Positions 49,618 through 58,012 of a stretch of DNA of 64,000 nucleotides are shown piece after piece; position 1 is the stretch's first letter, and every line of letters begins with the position of its first letter. A program made the position numbers and the translations under genes. The DNA is from CBDCGS01 sp965216915 (lineage in GTDB: Bacteria > Pseudomonadota > Alphaproteobacteria > UBA828), in the NCBI GenBank assembly GCA_965216915.1, contig CBDCGS010000011.1, positions 868,001-932,000 on the forward strand. The letters run 5' to 3'. The notes under the pieces are model-generated. The model had not been told where the DNA came from. It saw nothing but the letters and a program-made list of their open reading frames with translations, and searched no databases.

Positions 49618-50400
49618 ATGGCGCCTCGTTTCATCAAGAAGCTCGCGTTCCGTCTTGGCTACGACGTCACGGTGCGCAAACTGCCGCAGTACGATCGGCA
49701 GAGGAAATTGCGCAAGATCCCGCGCGACATGGAGCCTGCGTTCGTCGATTATTGCGAGCGCGCGCAGGAATACTCCCTAACCTCGGTCGAGTGCCTCTAC
49801 GCGGTTTACCAGGCAGTCCGCTACATTCATCGCGGCCGGATATCCGGGGATTTCGTCGAGTGCGGCGTGTGGCGCGGCGGCAGCACCATGATGATGGCTT
49901 TGACCCTTGCCGGCCTCGGCGACACCGCGCGCAAAATCTATCTCTACGACACGTTCGCCGGGATGACCCGGCCTGAGCCCATCGACGTGAGGAGTCGGGA
50001 CGGCGCCGAGGCCCTGGCGCGCTGGGAGACTTTCGAACGCGGCGACCACAATGAGTGGACCTATGCCCCCCTCGAGGAGGTGCGCCGCAACATGCTCTCG
50101 ACCGGCTATCCCGAGGACAAGCTCGTGTTCGTCGAGGGCGACGTGGAGGAAACGCTTCCCGGTGTCATCCCGGATCAGATCGCGCTGCTCCGGCTCGACA
50201 CCGATTGGTACCGATCGACCTATCACGAACTGCGCCATCTCTATCCCAGGCTGGCAGCCCGGGGCGCCCTCATCATAGATGACTACGGTTCCTACGAGGG
50301 ATCGCGCAAGGCGACCGATCAATATTTCGAGGAGGCCGGAATCTCGAGCTTCTTAAGCCGCATCGACAGCGCCGCCCGAATCGCGATCAAGACATGCTGA
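49618..50400 (+). CDS. TylF/MycF-like O-methyltransferase
   Basis: A 260-residue SAM-dependent methyltransferase of the TylF/MycF/NovP group, which methylates hydroxyls of sugars in antibiotics and surface glycans. Diagnostic blocks are SGDFVECGVWRGGSTMMMAL (SAM motif I), IYLYDTFAGMTRPEP, IALLRLDTDWYRSTYHEL (metal-binding Asp pair) and ALIIDDYGSYEG. It follows the MurG-like gene after 47 bases and precedes the two ABC permeases, so it is part of the same transcription unit. A sugar acceptor is the natural guess. Confidence 0.9.
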   Translation: MAPRFIKKLAFRLGYDVTVRKLPQYDRQRKLRKIPRDMEPAFVDYCERAQEYSLTSVECLYAVYQAVRYIHRGRISGDFVECGVWRGGSTMMMALTLAGLGDTARKIYLYDTFAGMTRPEPIDVRSRDGAEALARWETFERGDHNEWTYAPLEEVRRNMLSTGYPEDKLVFVEGDVEETLPGVIPDQIALLRLDTDWYRSTYHELRHLYPRLAARGALIIDDYGSYEGSRKATDQYFEEAGISSFLSRIDSAARIAIKTC

Positions 50401-50467
50401 CGAAGGCAGGACCTATGCGGACCGGCGTCGCGGGCGCTCGACACATCCAGGCGGAGGGCAACGGTCG

Positions 50468-51466
50468 GTGCTGACGTTCCTCATCCGCCGCTTGCTGATC
50501 ATGATTCCGACGCTGCTCGCGATCAGCGCTCTCGTGTTCATCATCATCCAGCTCCCGCCGGGCGACTACCTCACCACTTACATCGCCGAGCTCCAGGCGC
50601 AAGGCGAGGGCGCGAACACCGAGAAGATCGAATTCCTGCGCCAGCAATACGGCCTCGACCGACCGATGATCGAGCAATACGGGATCTGGCTGCTCGGTCT
50701 CCTCCAGGGCGACATGGGCTACTCGTTCGAGTACAACCTGCCGGTCAACGAGGTGGTCGAGGATCGGTTGCTGCTCACATTCCTGGTCTCGTTCACCACG
50801 ATTGTCTTCACCTGGATTGTCTCTTTCCCGATCGGTGTCTACTCCGCGACACACCAGTATAGCTGGGGCGATCACGGCCTCACCTTTATCGGCTTTCTGG
50901 GCCTCGCGACGCCGAATTTCCTGCTCGCGCTCGTGCTCCTTTACGTCGCGAACACGGCTTTCGGGACCTCGATCGGCGGCTTGATGGACCCGGAATATCT
51001 CGGCCAGCCCTGGTCGGGCGGGAAAATCCTCTCGGTCCTTGAGCATCTTTGGGTGCCTGTTGTGGTGATCGGCACCTCGGGCACGGCCGGCATGATCCGC
51101 CGATTGCGTGCAAATCTGCTTGACGAGCTGCAGAAGCAATATGTCGTCACGGGCCGCGCCAAAGGGCTCTCGCCGGGCCGGCTTTTGTTCAAATACCCGC
51201 TGCGCATGGCCCTGAATCCCTTCATCGGGGACATCGGCAATCTCCTGCCGCAGGTGATCTCCGGTGCGGCCATCGTCTCGGTCGTCTTGTCGCTCCCGAC
51301 CACCGGTCCGATGCTCTTGGATGCGCTGCGGACGCAGGACATGTACCTCGCGGGCTCGTTCCTGATGTTCATGGCGTTCCTGACCGTGATCGGCGTTTTT
51401 GTCTCCGACATCGCGCTTGCCGCGCTCGACCCACGGATTCGGCTGACCGGTGGTGTGACGCGATGA
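50468..51466 (+). CDS. Peptide-type ABC transporter permease (DppB-like)
   Basis: A 332-residue inner-membrane permease with six or seven helices. It opens MLTFLIRRLLIMIPTLLAIS, as DppB/OppB proteins do. The RQQYGLDRPMIEQYG block lies after the first helix, and the ATPase-contact (EAA) loop reads ARAKGLSPGRLLFKYPLRMA. GTG start. Its stop overlaps the next permease start by 4 bases, so translation is coupled. It pairs with the ATPase at 42843 and the binding protein at 46290. Confidence 0.93.
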   Translation: MLTFLIRRLLIMIPTLLAISALVFIIIQLPPGDYLTTYIAELQAQGEGANTEKIEFLRQQYGLDRPMIEQYGIWLLGLLQGDMGYSFEYNLPVNEVVEDRLLLTFLVSFTTIVFTWIVSFPIGVYSATHQYSWGDHGLTFIGFLGLATPNFLLALVLLYVANTAFGTSIGGLMDPEYLGQPWSGGKILSVLEHLWVPVVVIGTSGTAGMIRRLRANLLDELQKQYVVTGRAKGLSPGRLLFKYPLRMALNPFIGDIGNLLPQVISGAAIVSVVLSLPTTGPMLLDALRTQDMYLAGSFLMFMAFLTVIGVFVSDIALAALDPRIRLTGGVTR

Positions 51467-52638
51467 CGGATCGCGATGATCGCCGGCCCTCCGATCTCGA
51501 GCACTATGTCTCGCGCGAGCCCTTCGATCCGTATTCCGCCGATGCGCTGACGCCGGAGCAAGAACGCTTCTACATGGCGTCCCAGTGGCGAATGATGTGG
51601 TGGAAGCTGCGCCGCCACCACATCGCGGTCGCCGCCGGGATCTTCCTGCTTGTCCTCTATTTCACGATCCTCGTGAGCGAATTTATCGCGCCCTACAACC
51701 TGCACTCGCGCAACGTCGATCACATCTATGCGCCGCCGCAGGCGGTGCAGCTCTTCCATGACGGTGAGCTGCGCGCGCCTTTCGTGTATGGCTTCAAATC
51801 CACGCTCGACATGGAGACGCTCAAACGCGTCTACACGCGCGACGAAACTCAGATCTACACGATCCGCTGGTTCTGCCTCGGAGATGAGTACGAGTTCTGG
51901 GGCATCATCCCGATGCGCTTCCACCTGTTCTGCGCCGCGGATGGAGGAACCCTCTTCCTGCTCGGGACCGACCGGTTGGGGCGCGACATGCTCTCGCGCA
52001 TTATCTACGGTGCCCGAATATCGCTTACGGTGGGCCTCTTCGGCATCACCATCAGCTTCCTCCTCGGTCTCGTGCTCGGCGGCCTCTCGGGCTATTACGG
52101 CGGCTGGGTCGACGCGATCATCCAGCGCATCATCGAGGTCATCCGTTCGTTTCCCGAGCTCCCGCTGTGGATGGCGCTCTCCGCGGCGTTGCCGGTGACC
52201 TGGTCGCCGATCGTCATCTATTTCGGAATCACGATCATTCTCGGCCTGATCGATTGGACCGGGCTCGCGCGCGCCGTCCGCTCCAAGCTGCTGGCGCTGC
52301 GCGAGGAGGATTTCGCCACCGCAGCCATGCTGATGGGCGCGCGGCCGCGGCGGATCATTGGCCGCCACCTGATCCCGAGCTTCATGAGCCATCTGATCGC
52401 GTCGGCGACGCTCTCGATCCCCTCGATGATCTTGGGCGAGACCGCCCTGTCCTTTCTTGGCCTTGGGCTTAGACCGCCGATCACGAGCTGGGGTGTGCTC
52501 CTAAACGAGGCCCAGAATATCAACGCCGTTGCACTCTACCCATGGTTGATGTTTCCGGTCGTACCGGTGATATTGGTTGTGCTTGCGTTCAATTTCCTGG
52601 GAGATGGATTGCGCGACGCGGCGGATCCTTACAAGTAG
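51463..52638 (+). CDS. Peptide-type ABC transporter permease (DppC-like)
   Basis: A 391-residue permease, longer than typical DppC (about 300). The extra length is a periplasmic insert between the first helix (HIAVAAGIFLLVLYFTILV) and the LGTDRLGRDMLSRIIYGAR block that all family members have. The ATPase-contact loop is AAMLMGARPRRIIGRHLIPS, and the chain ends FNFLGDGLRDAADPYK. Its start overlaps DppB. The long insert, with the long binding protein, hints at a substrate larger than ordinary dipeptides; this is inference. Confidence 0.92.
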   Translation: MTDRDDRRPSDLEHYVSREPFDPYSADALTPEQERFYMASQWRMMWWKLRRHHIAVAAGIFLLVLYFTILVSEFIAPYNLHSRNVDHIYAPPQAVQLFHDGELRAPFVYGFKSTLDMETLKRVYTRDETQIYTIRWFCLGDEYEFWGIIPMRFHLFCAADGGTLFLLGTDRLGRDMLSRIIYGARISLTVGLFGITISFLLGLVLGGLSGYYGGWVDAIIQRIIEVIRSFPELPLWMALSAALPVTWSPIVIYFGITIILGLIDWTGLARAVRSKLLALREEDFATAAMLMGARPRRIIGRHLIPSFMSHLIASATLSIPSMILGETALSFLGLGLRPPITSWGVLLNEAQNINAVALYPWLMFPVVPVILVVLAFNFLGDGLRDAADPYK

Positions 52639-52734
52639 GTAAGATGTCGTTTCACACAATCTTGACCCCAAACGCACTTGCAGAGGGGCGGGGGTATCCA
52701 AAGATCAATGGTGTCTACACCCCGGGGACAGTGA

Positions 52735-53391
52735 ATGAATTCGGCTTCGGCACGTGCTCGAAACCCTATGCGGCTATTCTCGTTGATGGGAGCCGCCTTG
52801 CTCGTCGGACTGGTCGGATCGCTCCAAGCGTCGGCCGCCGACCCGACGTTGGAACTCTGGCCCGATGGGGGCCACATCCGCGTTCTCGACCCGGCCAATT
52901 TGGATCGCGAGGAAGCCGAGCGGATCTACAAGACTCTCCAGGCCCGCATGATCGAGGGATACGAGCGCTCCGGGGTCCACGGCCTAGACTACCGCGAATG
53001 GTATCGGCTCAACACGCATCCTTATCTCTCCGACCAGCACGGCGCGCGGTTGGTCAACACCTTCGTCAGCGAGCTTGCGGAGGACTTCCATAAAGCGAGC
53101 CGAGACGACCCACTTCCACCCGGCGCCAAGGTCATCAAGGATTCGATCTCGGTTGTCGCGTCGGGGGGCGTCTCACGCGGTCCGCTGTTCTTGATGGAGA
53201 AAATGCCCGACGGATTCGATCCGGAGAACGGCAACTGGCGCTACACCATGATCATGCCAAACGGCAAGTTGTTCGGGACGACGGGTGGCCAGGGGAGCAA
53301 CGCCGTGACGTTTTGCGCCGAATGCCACGCCCAGGCCGAGGACAGGGATTTCTTGTTCGAGCTACCGGCCGAGTATTTGGTTCCCGAGTAG
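52735..53391 (+). CDS. Cytochrome P460-family protein with one c-type haem site
   Basis: A secreted 218-residue protein. A signal peptide is visible (LFSLMGAALLVGLVGSLQASA, cleavage near 34). The C-terminal half fits the cytochrome P460 pattern: KVIKDSISVVASGGVSRGPL, then FLMEKMPDGFDPENGNWRYT and a single haem-attachment motif in VTFCAECHAQAEDRD. P460 proteins oxidise hydroxylamine or nitric oxide in some bacteria, but many family members have no known substrate. The first half (about 35-110) is helical and not recognised. It lies 96 bases after the permease genes. Confidence 0.8.
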   Translation: MNSASARARNPMRLFSLMGAALLVGLVGSLQASAADPTLELWPDGGHIRVLDPANLDREEAERIYKTLQARMIEGYERSGVHGLDYREWYRLNTHPYLSDQHGARLVNTFVSELAEDFHKASRDDPLPPGAKVIKDSISVVASGGVSRGPLFLMEKMPDGFDPENGNWRYTMIMPNGKLFGTTGGQGSNAVTFCAECHAQAEDRDFLFELPAEYLVPE

Positions 53392-53405
53392 GGTACCGCG
53401 AGTAC

Positions 53406-54266
53406 TCAGAGCAGCCGCAGCCAGAGCGACGTTTCGTGCGCTCCTTTGGGGCACGGGAGCCTGCGGACCGCCATGCCGAGAAGCTCCTGCGCCATGTATG
53501 ACGCGATGTAGTGCGATGCGAACAGAGGTGCCGCGCGGTGCCCCGTGAGCAAACCGGCGACGGCCGACTGCTCATTGTATCCGCGCCACGACCAGGCCAC
53601 CGGATAGTCGTCGGGGAGGAAGATGTCGTGGATATGCACGAGGACGCCGGCGGGGAGGATGGGGATCACGCGGTTGAGGAGGAAGTCGACGTCCGAGCCC
53701 GGCATGAGAAGATGGCTCGAATCGACAAAGAGGATGTCGCCGGGGCCAAGCCCCTCGAACGGCGCAAGCCCCACTTGATGCACCATGCGTCGGTCGAGCT
53801 CGACCGTTCCCAAACCGGCGATATCGGCGCGGGGGGCCGGATCGATCGCCGTGATGCGCGTGTCCGCGGTTGCATCCGCGATCGCGCGCGCGAGAAAGCG
53901 CGTGGAGTGGCCTGACCCGACCTCGACGATCCGGTGCGGCGCGGTCTCGCGCACCATTGTATAGGCCGCCGCGGCATCGAGACCCGGAAACCAGTCCTGG
54001 TCCCAGCGCGGGTCGGGCGGCGGACGCGTGCCAATTGCCCGCAGAGAGGCGGCGTGCGCCTCGATCGCCGACAATAACGCACGAAAATCACCTTCATGCG
54101 CGCGGAGCACCGCCGCCACGGCGTCATAACAAGGCACGGTCCCCGGCTGCGGAAGCGCGGCCGCATAGCGATAGGGGAGGTGGAAGCCGCGCCGGGCGAT
54201 ACCGAGCGCGGTCGCCACGGCATCGACGCGGCGTTTGATTCGCTTCGAAGCGCGTCGTAACACCAC
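53406..54266 (-). CDS. Class I SAM-dependent methyltransferase (Methyltransf_24-like)
   Basis: A 286-residue methyltransferase. SAM motif I reads HRIVEVGSGHSTRFLARAI, followed by TRITAIDPAPRADI, then the ILFVDSSHLLMPGSDVDFLL block with Asp/His at the strand 4 end, and VLVHIHDIFLPDDYP. This group includes sugar O-methyltransferases of surface glycans. GTG start exactly adjoining the stop of the MBL-fold gene (TAGGTG), so the two are cotranscribed. It is the fourth methyltransferase gene in the 31-54 kb region. Confidence 0.86.
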   Translation of the reverse strand: MVLRRASKRIKRRVDAVATALGIARRGFHLPYRYAAALPQPGTVPCYDAVAAVLRAHEGDFRALLSAIEAHAASLRAIGTRPPPDPRWDQDWFPGLDAAAAYTMVRETAPHRIVEVGSGHSTRFLARAIADATADTRITAIDPAPRADIAGLGTVELDRRMVHQVGLAPFEGLGPGDILFVDSSHLLMPGSDVDFLLNRVIPILPAGVLVHIHDIFLPDDYPVAWSWRGYNEQSAVAGLLTGHRAAPLFASHYIASYMAQELLGMAVRRLPCPKGAHETSLWLRLL

Positions 54267-55130
54267 CTACGGACTCAAAACCATGCCTTCCCGCGCCACC
54301 ACCGAGCTCGGTCTCATGGCCGCGACGTCGGCTGCGATTTGATCCATGAAGCGATCGTCGTGGGACGGATCATGGTGAAATACGACATAGGTCTTGGCGC
54401 CTGCGGCATCACACAAGCGCGCACCCTCCTGCCACGTCGAATGGCCCCAATTCACGTGATTGGGGTACTCATCATCGGTATAGGTCGCATCGTAGATCAC
54501 GATATCCGCCTGATCGGCGAAGCTGAGCAGCTCGCGCGAGGGCCCGTCGGCCGTATGCTCGTGATCGGTCAGGTAGCAAATGACGCGACCGTCGTATTCG
54601 ATGCGATAGCCGGAGGCGCCGTTGGGGTGGTTGAGATGCGTGGTTCGGACTTCGACGCCGTCGCCGAGCTGGAGCGACCCGCCGATTTCGAAATCCTCGA
54701 ACGTGAGCTTAGCCCGCAGCGTGTTGGTGTTGAGGGGAGTGAGCGGGTCCTTCAGAAGCCCCATCATGACCTCTTCGATCGAACGATCGGGCGCCAGATG
54801 GCCGGCGCGAATGCGCAACCGGCAGGCAGCATCGGTGCCCGGCCGGAAATGCGGCCAGCCCCAGACGTGGTCATAATGGGTGTGGGTCAGGAAAAGGTCG
54901 GCTTCGACGGCGGCGCCGGACATGTGCTTGCCGAGCTGATAAAGGCCGGTGCCGGCATCGAATATCAAAAGCCTCTCGCCGCAGCGAACCTCCAGGCACG
55001 AGGTGTTGCCGCCATAGCCGGCCGTCGCCGCTCCGGGGCAGGGAATGCTCCCGCGAACCCCCCAAAATCGCACCGAGAACCCGCGCGACGATGCCACGGC
55101 TTGCCCCAAACCAATCGATCCGACCGACAC
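54267..55130 (-). CDS. MBL-fold metallo-hydrolase
   Basis: A 287-residue soluble metallo-beta-lactamase-fold hydrolase. The metal motif HxHxDH is in FLTHTHYDHVWGWPHF; further ligands are in TTHLNHPNGASGYRI and CYLTDHEHTADGP and a final His in TYVVFHHDPSHDD. It opens RFWGVRGSIPCPG, usual for the phosphodiesterase-like/PqsE-type subgroup. Substrate unknown. The start is uncertain: the GTG at 55130 has a poor ribosome-binding site and an internal GTG about 12 codons on is possible. Confidence 0.87.
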   Translation of the reverse strand: MSVGSIGLGQAVASSRGFSVRFWGVRGSIPCPGAATAGYGGNTSCLEVRCGERLLIFDAGTGLYQLGKHMSGAAVEADLFLTHTHYDHVWGWPHFRPGTDAACRLRIRAGHLAPDRSIEEVMMGLLKDPLTPLNTNTLRAKLTFEDFEIGGSLQLGDGVEVRTTHLNHPNGASGYRIEYDGRVICYLTDHEHTADGPSRELLSFADQADIVIYDATYTDDEYPNHVNWGHSTWQEGARLCDAAGAKTYVVFHHDPSHDDRFMDQIAADVAAMRPSSVVAREGMVLSP

Positions 55131-55199
55131 CGAGCAGCGTAGTGGCTCGATTCCACCCCATCAACCACCGATCAACACCGGCCCTGGGCGGGCGCACCC

Positions 55200-56408
55200 T
55201 TGGCTGAGCCGCGCACAAGCTGGGGTGGGGTTGGCCTCGGCCTCGCCCTCGGGGTGCTCGCGGCCTACCACCAGTTCAAGCTGCCCCCGGTCATGCCGCT
55301 GCTGCTCGAGCGCCACGGCTACGACAAGCTGGTTGCCGGCGGTTTCATGTCGATCTACGCGCTGGTCGGCTTGCTGGCGTCTGCGCTGTTGGGCGTCGGG
55401 ATTCAAGGGCGGGGACTTCGACCGTTCATCGCCGGCGCGGCGGTGTGTTTCTTAGCCGGCTCGTTGATATTCGTCGCCTGGCCTGCCTATGGCCCGCTTG
55501 CGCTCGTCGCGCGCGGCCTCGAAGGCCTCGCGTTCGCTGCGCTCGCGGTGATCGGGCCTGTGCTTACCATCGGTTCGGCGAGCCCCCGCCATGCGCCCAT
55601 CGCGGTTGGGATCTACGCGACGTGGATCCCCTTGGGCCAACTGATCGCGCTCGGGGTCGCGCTGCCGGTGGTCGGCGCAGAGGCATGGCGCCCCCTGTGG
55701 TGGGTCGGTATCGCCCTCACGGTGATCATCGCGGCCTTCGCCTGGTGGGTGGCGTCGCCCACCGGCGGCGGTCACGAAATGACGGGACCGTCTCAACCGG
55801 TGCGAGCGGCCCCACCGAGACCGAGTGCCGCCGAACGCCGGGCGCTGTTCCTCACCGCTGGCATCTTTACGCTTTGGTCGACCCAGATGTATGCGCTGCT
55901 GACGTGGCTTCCGCAATATCTGGTCGAGGTATGGGCGCTCGATCCAGACGAGGCGGCGCTGCCCTACGGCATTCCGCCGCTGCTCATTCTTGTCTTCAAC
56001 CTCGTGGGTGGGTTTTTGCTTCGGCAGGGATGGCCGCTCGCCCCGCTCTTGGCAGGCGCACTGGTGCTGCAGGCGGTCACCTGGCTTGGCCTACCCGTCG
56101 CCGATCACCGGGCCATCGGCTTGTGTCTCTTGGTCCTGTTCGGAATCGGTGGAGGCATTACGCCGACATGCCTCTTCGCCGCACCACGTCAAATCCTTGG
56201 CGCCGAGGCGAACGCGGGGCGGGCGTTCGGAATCGTCATGACCGGCCGAAACATCGGTGTCTTCGCAGGACCCATCTTGCTGCCGCCGCTGCTTGTGGCG
56301 TTGGGCGGATGGGCGCCGGTGGGCCCGGTATTTGGCGGCATCGCCCTCGCAGGAGCGCTCGGCGCGGGCGCTCTCGCGCTCGTCCTCAGCACGCTCGCGC
56401 GGCGCTAG
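55200..56408 (+). CDS. MFS transporter
   Basis: A 402-residue major facilitator permease with twelve helices. VGLGLALGVLAAYHQFKLPP opens it, the first-half loop has GVGIQGRGLRPFIAGAAV (loop 2-3 motif in weak form), and a hydrophilic central loop (about 185-215) divides two bundles. It resembles nitrate/cyanate-type MFS proteins in general only. TTG start at 55200, divergent from the MBL-fold gene. Copy 2 of the dispersed repeat begins at its stop. Confidence 0.86.
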   Translation: MAEPRTSWGGVGLGLALGVLAAYHQFKLPPVMPLLLERHGYDKLVAGGFMSIYALVGLLASALLGVGIQGRGLRPFIAGAAVCFLAGSLIFVAWPAYGPLALVARGLEGLAFAALAVIGPVLTIGSASPRHAPIAVGIYATWIPLGQLIALGVALPVVGAEAWRPLWWVGIALTVIIAAFAWWVASPTGGGHEMTGPSQPVRAAPPRPSAAERRALFLTAGIFTLWSTQMYALLTWLPQYLVEVWALDPDEAALPYGIPPLLILVFNLVGGFLLRQGWPLAPLLAGALVLQAVTWLGLPVADHRAIGLCLLVLFGIGGGITPTCLFAAPRQILGAEANAGRAFGIVMTGRNIGVFAGPILLPPLLVALGGWAPVGPVFGGIALAGALGAGALALVLSTLARR

Positions 56409-56515
56409 GGCAAATCCCGAGCTGGTGGAATCATCTGCGACGACGCATTTGCCTCAATTTCAACCAGATAGAGCATTCGCGTGAGCATAGGCGAGCGTGA
56501 CATGCGCTAGCCATT
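56407..56515 (+). repeat. Dispersed intergenic repeat, copy 2
   Basis: Follows the MFS stop directly: GGGCAAATCCCGAGCTGGTG, then GGAATCATCTG, ACGCATTTG, an extra block AACCAGATAGAGCATTCG absent from copy 1, and GTGAGCATAGGCGAGCGTGA. Order and orientation match copy 1 at 11168-11250. Both copies sit between a plus-strand transporter stop and a minus-strand gene end. Confidence 0.6.
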
Positions 56516-57203
56516 ATGCGACCAGGCGGTACCCGCCACCCTCGGTCACGAGAAGCTGGGCGTTCGAGGGATCCGTCTCGATCTTCTGCCGCAGGCGGTA
56601 GATATGTGTTTCAAGCGTGTGTGTGGCGACGCCGGCGTTGTATCCCCACACCTCGTTCAGTAGGACATCCCGCGACACGACCTGGTCGCGCGCGCGATAG
56701 AGGTATTTCAGGATCGCCGTTTCCTTCTCGGTTAAGCGGATCTTGCTCTTGCTGTCGGGCGCGATCAGCATTTTTGCCGCCGGCCTAAACGTGTAGTGGC
56801 CGATCGAGAAGGTTGCGTCCTCGCTCTGCTCATGCTGGCGCAGCTGCGCGCGGATGCGGGCGAGCAGGACGCCGAGCCGAAACGGCTTGGTCACATAGTC
56901 GTTGGCCCCGGAATCCAGCCCAAGGATCGTGTCTGCCTCGCTGTCGGCGCCGGTCAACATGATGATCGGCACCTTGACGCCGCTTCGGCGCATGAGCTTG
57001 CAAAGCTCCCGGCCGTCCATATCGGGGAGGCCGACATCGAGGAGAATCAAGTCGAAGCCACGGGCTTTGACCGCATCAAGTGCCGCCTGACCGTTCTCGA
57101 CCTCGCTGGACGAGAACTCGTCATACATGCTCAGCTGCTCGCCGAGCGATTGGCGAAGCGCATTGTCGTCATCGACGATCAGGATCTTCTTGGCAGCGGT
57201 CAT
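56514..57203 (-). CDS. OmpR/PhoB-family response regulator
   Basis: A 229-residue two-component regulator. Receiver domain 1-120: acidic DDD near 11-13, phospho-acceptor Asp56 in DLILLDVGLPDMDG, the conserved Thr/Ser in IIMLTGADSE, and the Lys in DYVTKPF. The winged-helix domain has RLTEKETAILKYLYRA and HTLETHIYRLRQKIE as the recognition part. No histidine kinase gene is next to it, so it is an orphan here. It is divergent from the GNAT gene. Confidence 0.93.
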   Translation of the reverse strand: MTAAKKILIVDDDNALRQSLGEQLSMYDEFSSSEVENGQAALDAVKARGFDLILLDVGLPDMDGRELCKLMRRSGVKVPIIMLTGADSEADTILGLDSGANDYVTKPFRLGVLLARIRAQLRQHEQSEDATFSIGHYTFRPAAKMLIAPDSKSKIRLTEKETAILKYLYRARDQVVSRDVLLNEVWGYNAGVATHTLETHIYRLRQKIETDPSNAQLLVTEGGGYRLVA

Positions 57204-57285
57204 GACCCGGCCCCTGTCGGCAACCCATTGCGCATGATAATGGTCGAAATCGATGTGACTGCAAGATGATCAAGGTCGCAATAGC

Positions 57286-57903
57286 ATGTCAGACGATCGC
57301 TGGGTCCGCCCCGTGACACTGCACAACCGAGACGTGGCGCTCGTGCCGCTTGGTCTCGACCATCGAGAAGACCTGAGCCGCGCCGCCGGTGACGAGCGCA
57401 TCTGGTTTTATATGAGCGCCGATCTGCGTGAACCGGAGGCACTTGATCGCTGGATCGAGGCCGCGCTCGCCGAGCGCGATGCTGGACGCGCGATGCCCTT
57501 TGCGCTGATCGACCGCGCCGATGGGGTCATCGTCGGCTCGACGCGCTTCCTCAACATCGCCGTCCCCCATCGCCGCCTCGAGATCGGCTGGACCTGGCTT
57601 GCGCCCCGAACCTGGGGCGGACGCGTGAACACCGCGGCCAAGCGCCTTCTGCTCAGCCATGCGTTCGAGGCGCTGGGCGCGGTTCGGGTCGAATTCCGCA
57701 CCGACGCCCGCAACCGGCGGAGCCGTGCCGCGATCGTCAAGCTCGGTGCGCGGGAAGAGGGCACGCTCCGCCGCCATATGATCGTGCGCGACGGCTATGT
57801 GCGGGATACCGTCCAGTTTGCCATCACGGACGAGGATTGGCCGTCCGTGCGCGACCGATTGGATGCGCGCCTGGCGTCAAGCACGGCGACGCTTGCCGGG
57901 TAA
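57286..57903 (+). CDS. GNAT family N-acetyltransferase (RimJ/RimL-like)
   Basis: A 205-residue acetyltransferase. The N-terminal strand is HNRDVALVPLGLDHRED; VGSTRFLNIAVPHRRLEIGW is the central beta-arm, and WLAPRTWGGRVNTAAKRLLL replaces the usual acetyl-CoA-binding Q/RxxGxG/A with a helix of the RimJ/L type. VEFRTDARNRRSRAAIVKLG is the typical late segment. It acts on an amine of a protein N-terminus or small molecule; target unknown. Confidence 0.9.
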   Translation: MSDDRWVRPVTLHNRDVALVPLGLDHREDLSRAAGDERIWFYMSADLREPEALDRWIEAALAERDAGRAMPFALIDRADGVIVGSTRFLNIAVPHRRLEIGWTWLAPRTWGGRVNTAAKRLLLSHAFEALGAVRVEFRTDARNRRSRAAIVKLGAREEGTLRRHMIVRDGYVRDTVQFAITDEDWPSVRDRLDARLASSTATLAG

Positions 57904-58012
57904 AACCTTCCCGCCCGCCATGCGCGGAACCCCACTCCGCCTCTAACCCATTGAACTCGTTCGATCATGAAGTTGGCCCAGTTGTTGCTTGGTCGATGGC
58001 GGAGGAAGTTTG

